A stretch of 64,000 nt of DNA. It comes from Grimontia indica. GTDB lineage: Bacteria > Pseudomonadota > Gammaproteobacteria > Enterobacterales > Vibrionaceae. The notes beneath the pieces were generated by a model. The model searched no databases. It saw only the letters and a program-made list of their open reading frames with translations, and was not told where the DNA came from. Position 1 is the stretch's first letter. Each line of letters starts with the position of its first letter. The position numbers and the translations under genes were made by a program. The DNA lies in contig NZ_ANFM02000036.1 of NCBI RefSeq assembly GCF_000333895.2, positions 18,910-82,909 of the forward strand. Reading direction: 5' to 3'. This document shows, in pieces, positions 63,969 through 64,000 of the stretch.

Positions 63969-64000
63969 GGTGGGATTCCCGAGTGGCCAAAGGGATCAGA
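63969..64000 (+). tRNA. Second tRNA-Tyr, cut by right window edge
   Basis: 32 bases identical to the start of the first tRNA-Tyr (GGTGGGATTCCCGAGTGGCC onward). It begins 66 bp after the first gene. Confidence 0.93.

Overview
The window looks like a chromosome segment of a marine gammaproteobacterium of the family Vibrionaceae (Grimontia/Enterovibrio/Photobacterium-like). This is inferred from protein character, from the conserved order ffs - atl - ybaY - tesB - mdlBA - Lrp regulator (known from Escherichia coli, here without glnK-amtB), and from Vibrionaceae-type intergenic repeats. No sequence search was possible.

Layout. 1-9.2 kb: a gene cut by the left edge, an EAL phosphodiesterase, a secreted lipase with an unknown anchored neighbour, the glycine betaine demethylase pair gbcA-gbcB, and a FocA-type channel. 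9.5-15.1 kb: a peptide ABC importer (yejB-yejE-yejA and two separate ATPase genes). 15.2-25.3 kb: yaiL, a RecQ-family helicase, a palindromic intergenic repeat, trhO, then an accessory block (Calx-beta-like secreted protein, LRR membrane protein, Sel1-repeat lipoprotein) with a decayed copy of the trhO tail inside it.

25,701-41,588 is a complete 15,888-bp Tn7-like transposon of the CRISPR-associated I-F3 type. Both ends start TGT/ACA, carry three TnsB-type sites each, and are flanked by the direct repeat AGAAC. From right to left it holds tnsA-tnsB-tnsC, an XRE regulator, a patatin phospholipase with a small partner, tniQ-cas8/5-cas7-cas6, and a two-spacer CRISPR array whose last repeat is atypical. 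There is no cas1, cas2 or cas3. The last spacer matches the host SRP RNA gene (ffs) at 24 of 32 positions, and five of the eight mismatches fall at positions 6, 12, 18, 24 and 30, the positions flipped out in Cascade. The transposon lies 48 bp beyond the PAM-distal end of that protospacer. An XRE-type operator, CTAAG-N5-CTTAG, occurs twice before xre and once before tniQ. Cargo includes a CBASS-like CD-NTase/SLATT pair, a zinc phospholipase C-like protein with a lipoprotein, and a tiny basic ORF.

The most unusual item is a second, 114-nt SRP RNA-like gene inside the transposon, 39 nt beyond the last CRISPR repeat and on the same strand. It is collinear with host ffs (about 64% identity), keeps the SRP fold with compensatory changes, and differs in the guide-matching segment so that the element's own guide should ignore it. 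The insertion also moves the T-rich tract that followed host ffs 15.9 kb away. A guide-resistant replacement SRP RNA is a testable explanation.

41.6-52.3 kb: ffs, a membrane protein, atl, ybaY, tesB, a porin, a VOC protein and AraC regulator, a heterodimeric ABC exporter, and a DecR-like Lrp regulator divergent from a PLP enzyme probably acting on cysteine. 52.4-64 kb: a large RTX-repeat protein, GNAT, queC, an XRE/DUF2975 pair preceded by a perfect 37-bp palindrome, a divergent MsrA-like protein, a DUF1244 protein, an RND efflux pump and two tandem tRNA-Tyr genes, the second cut by the right edge.
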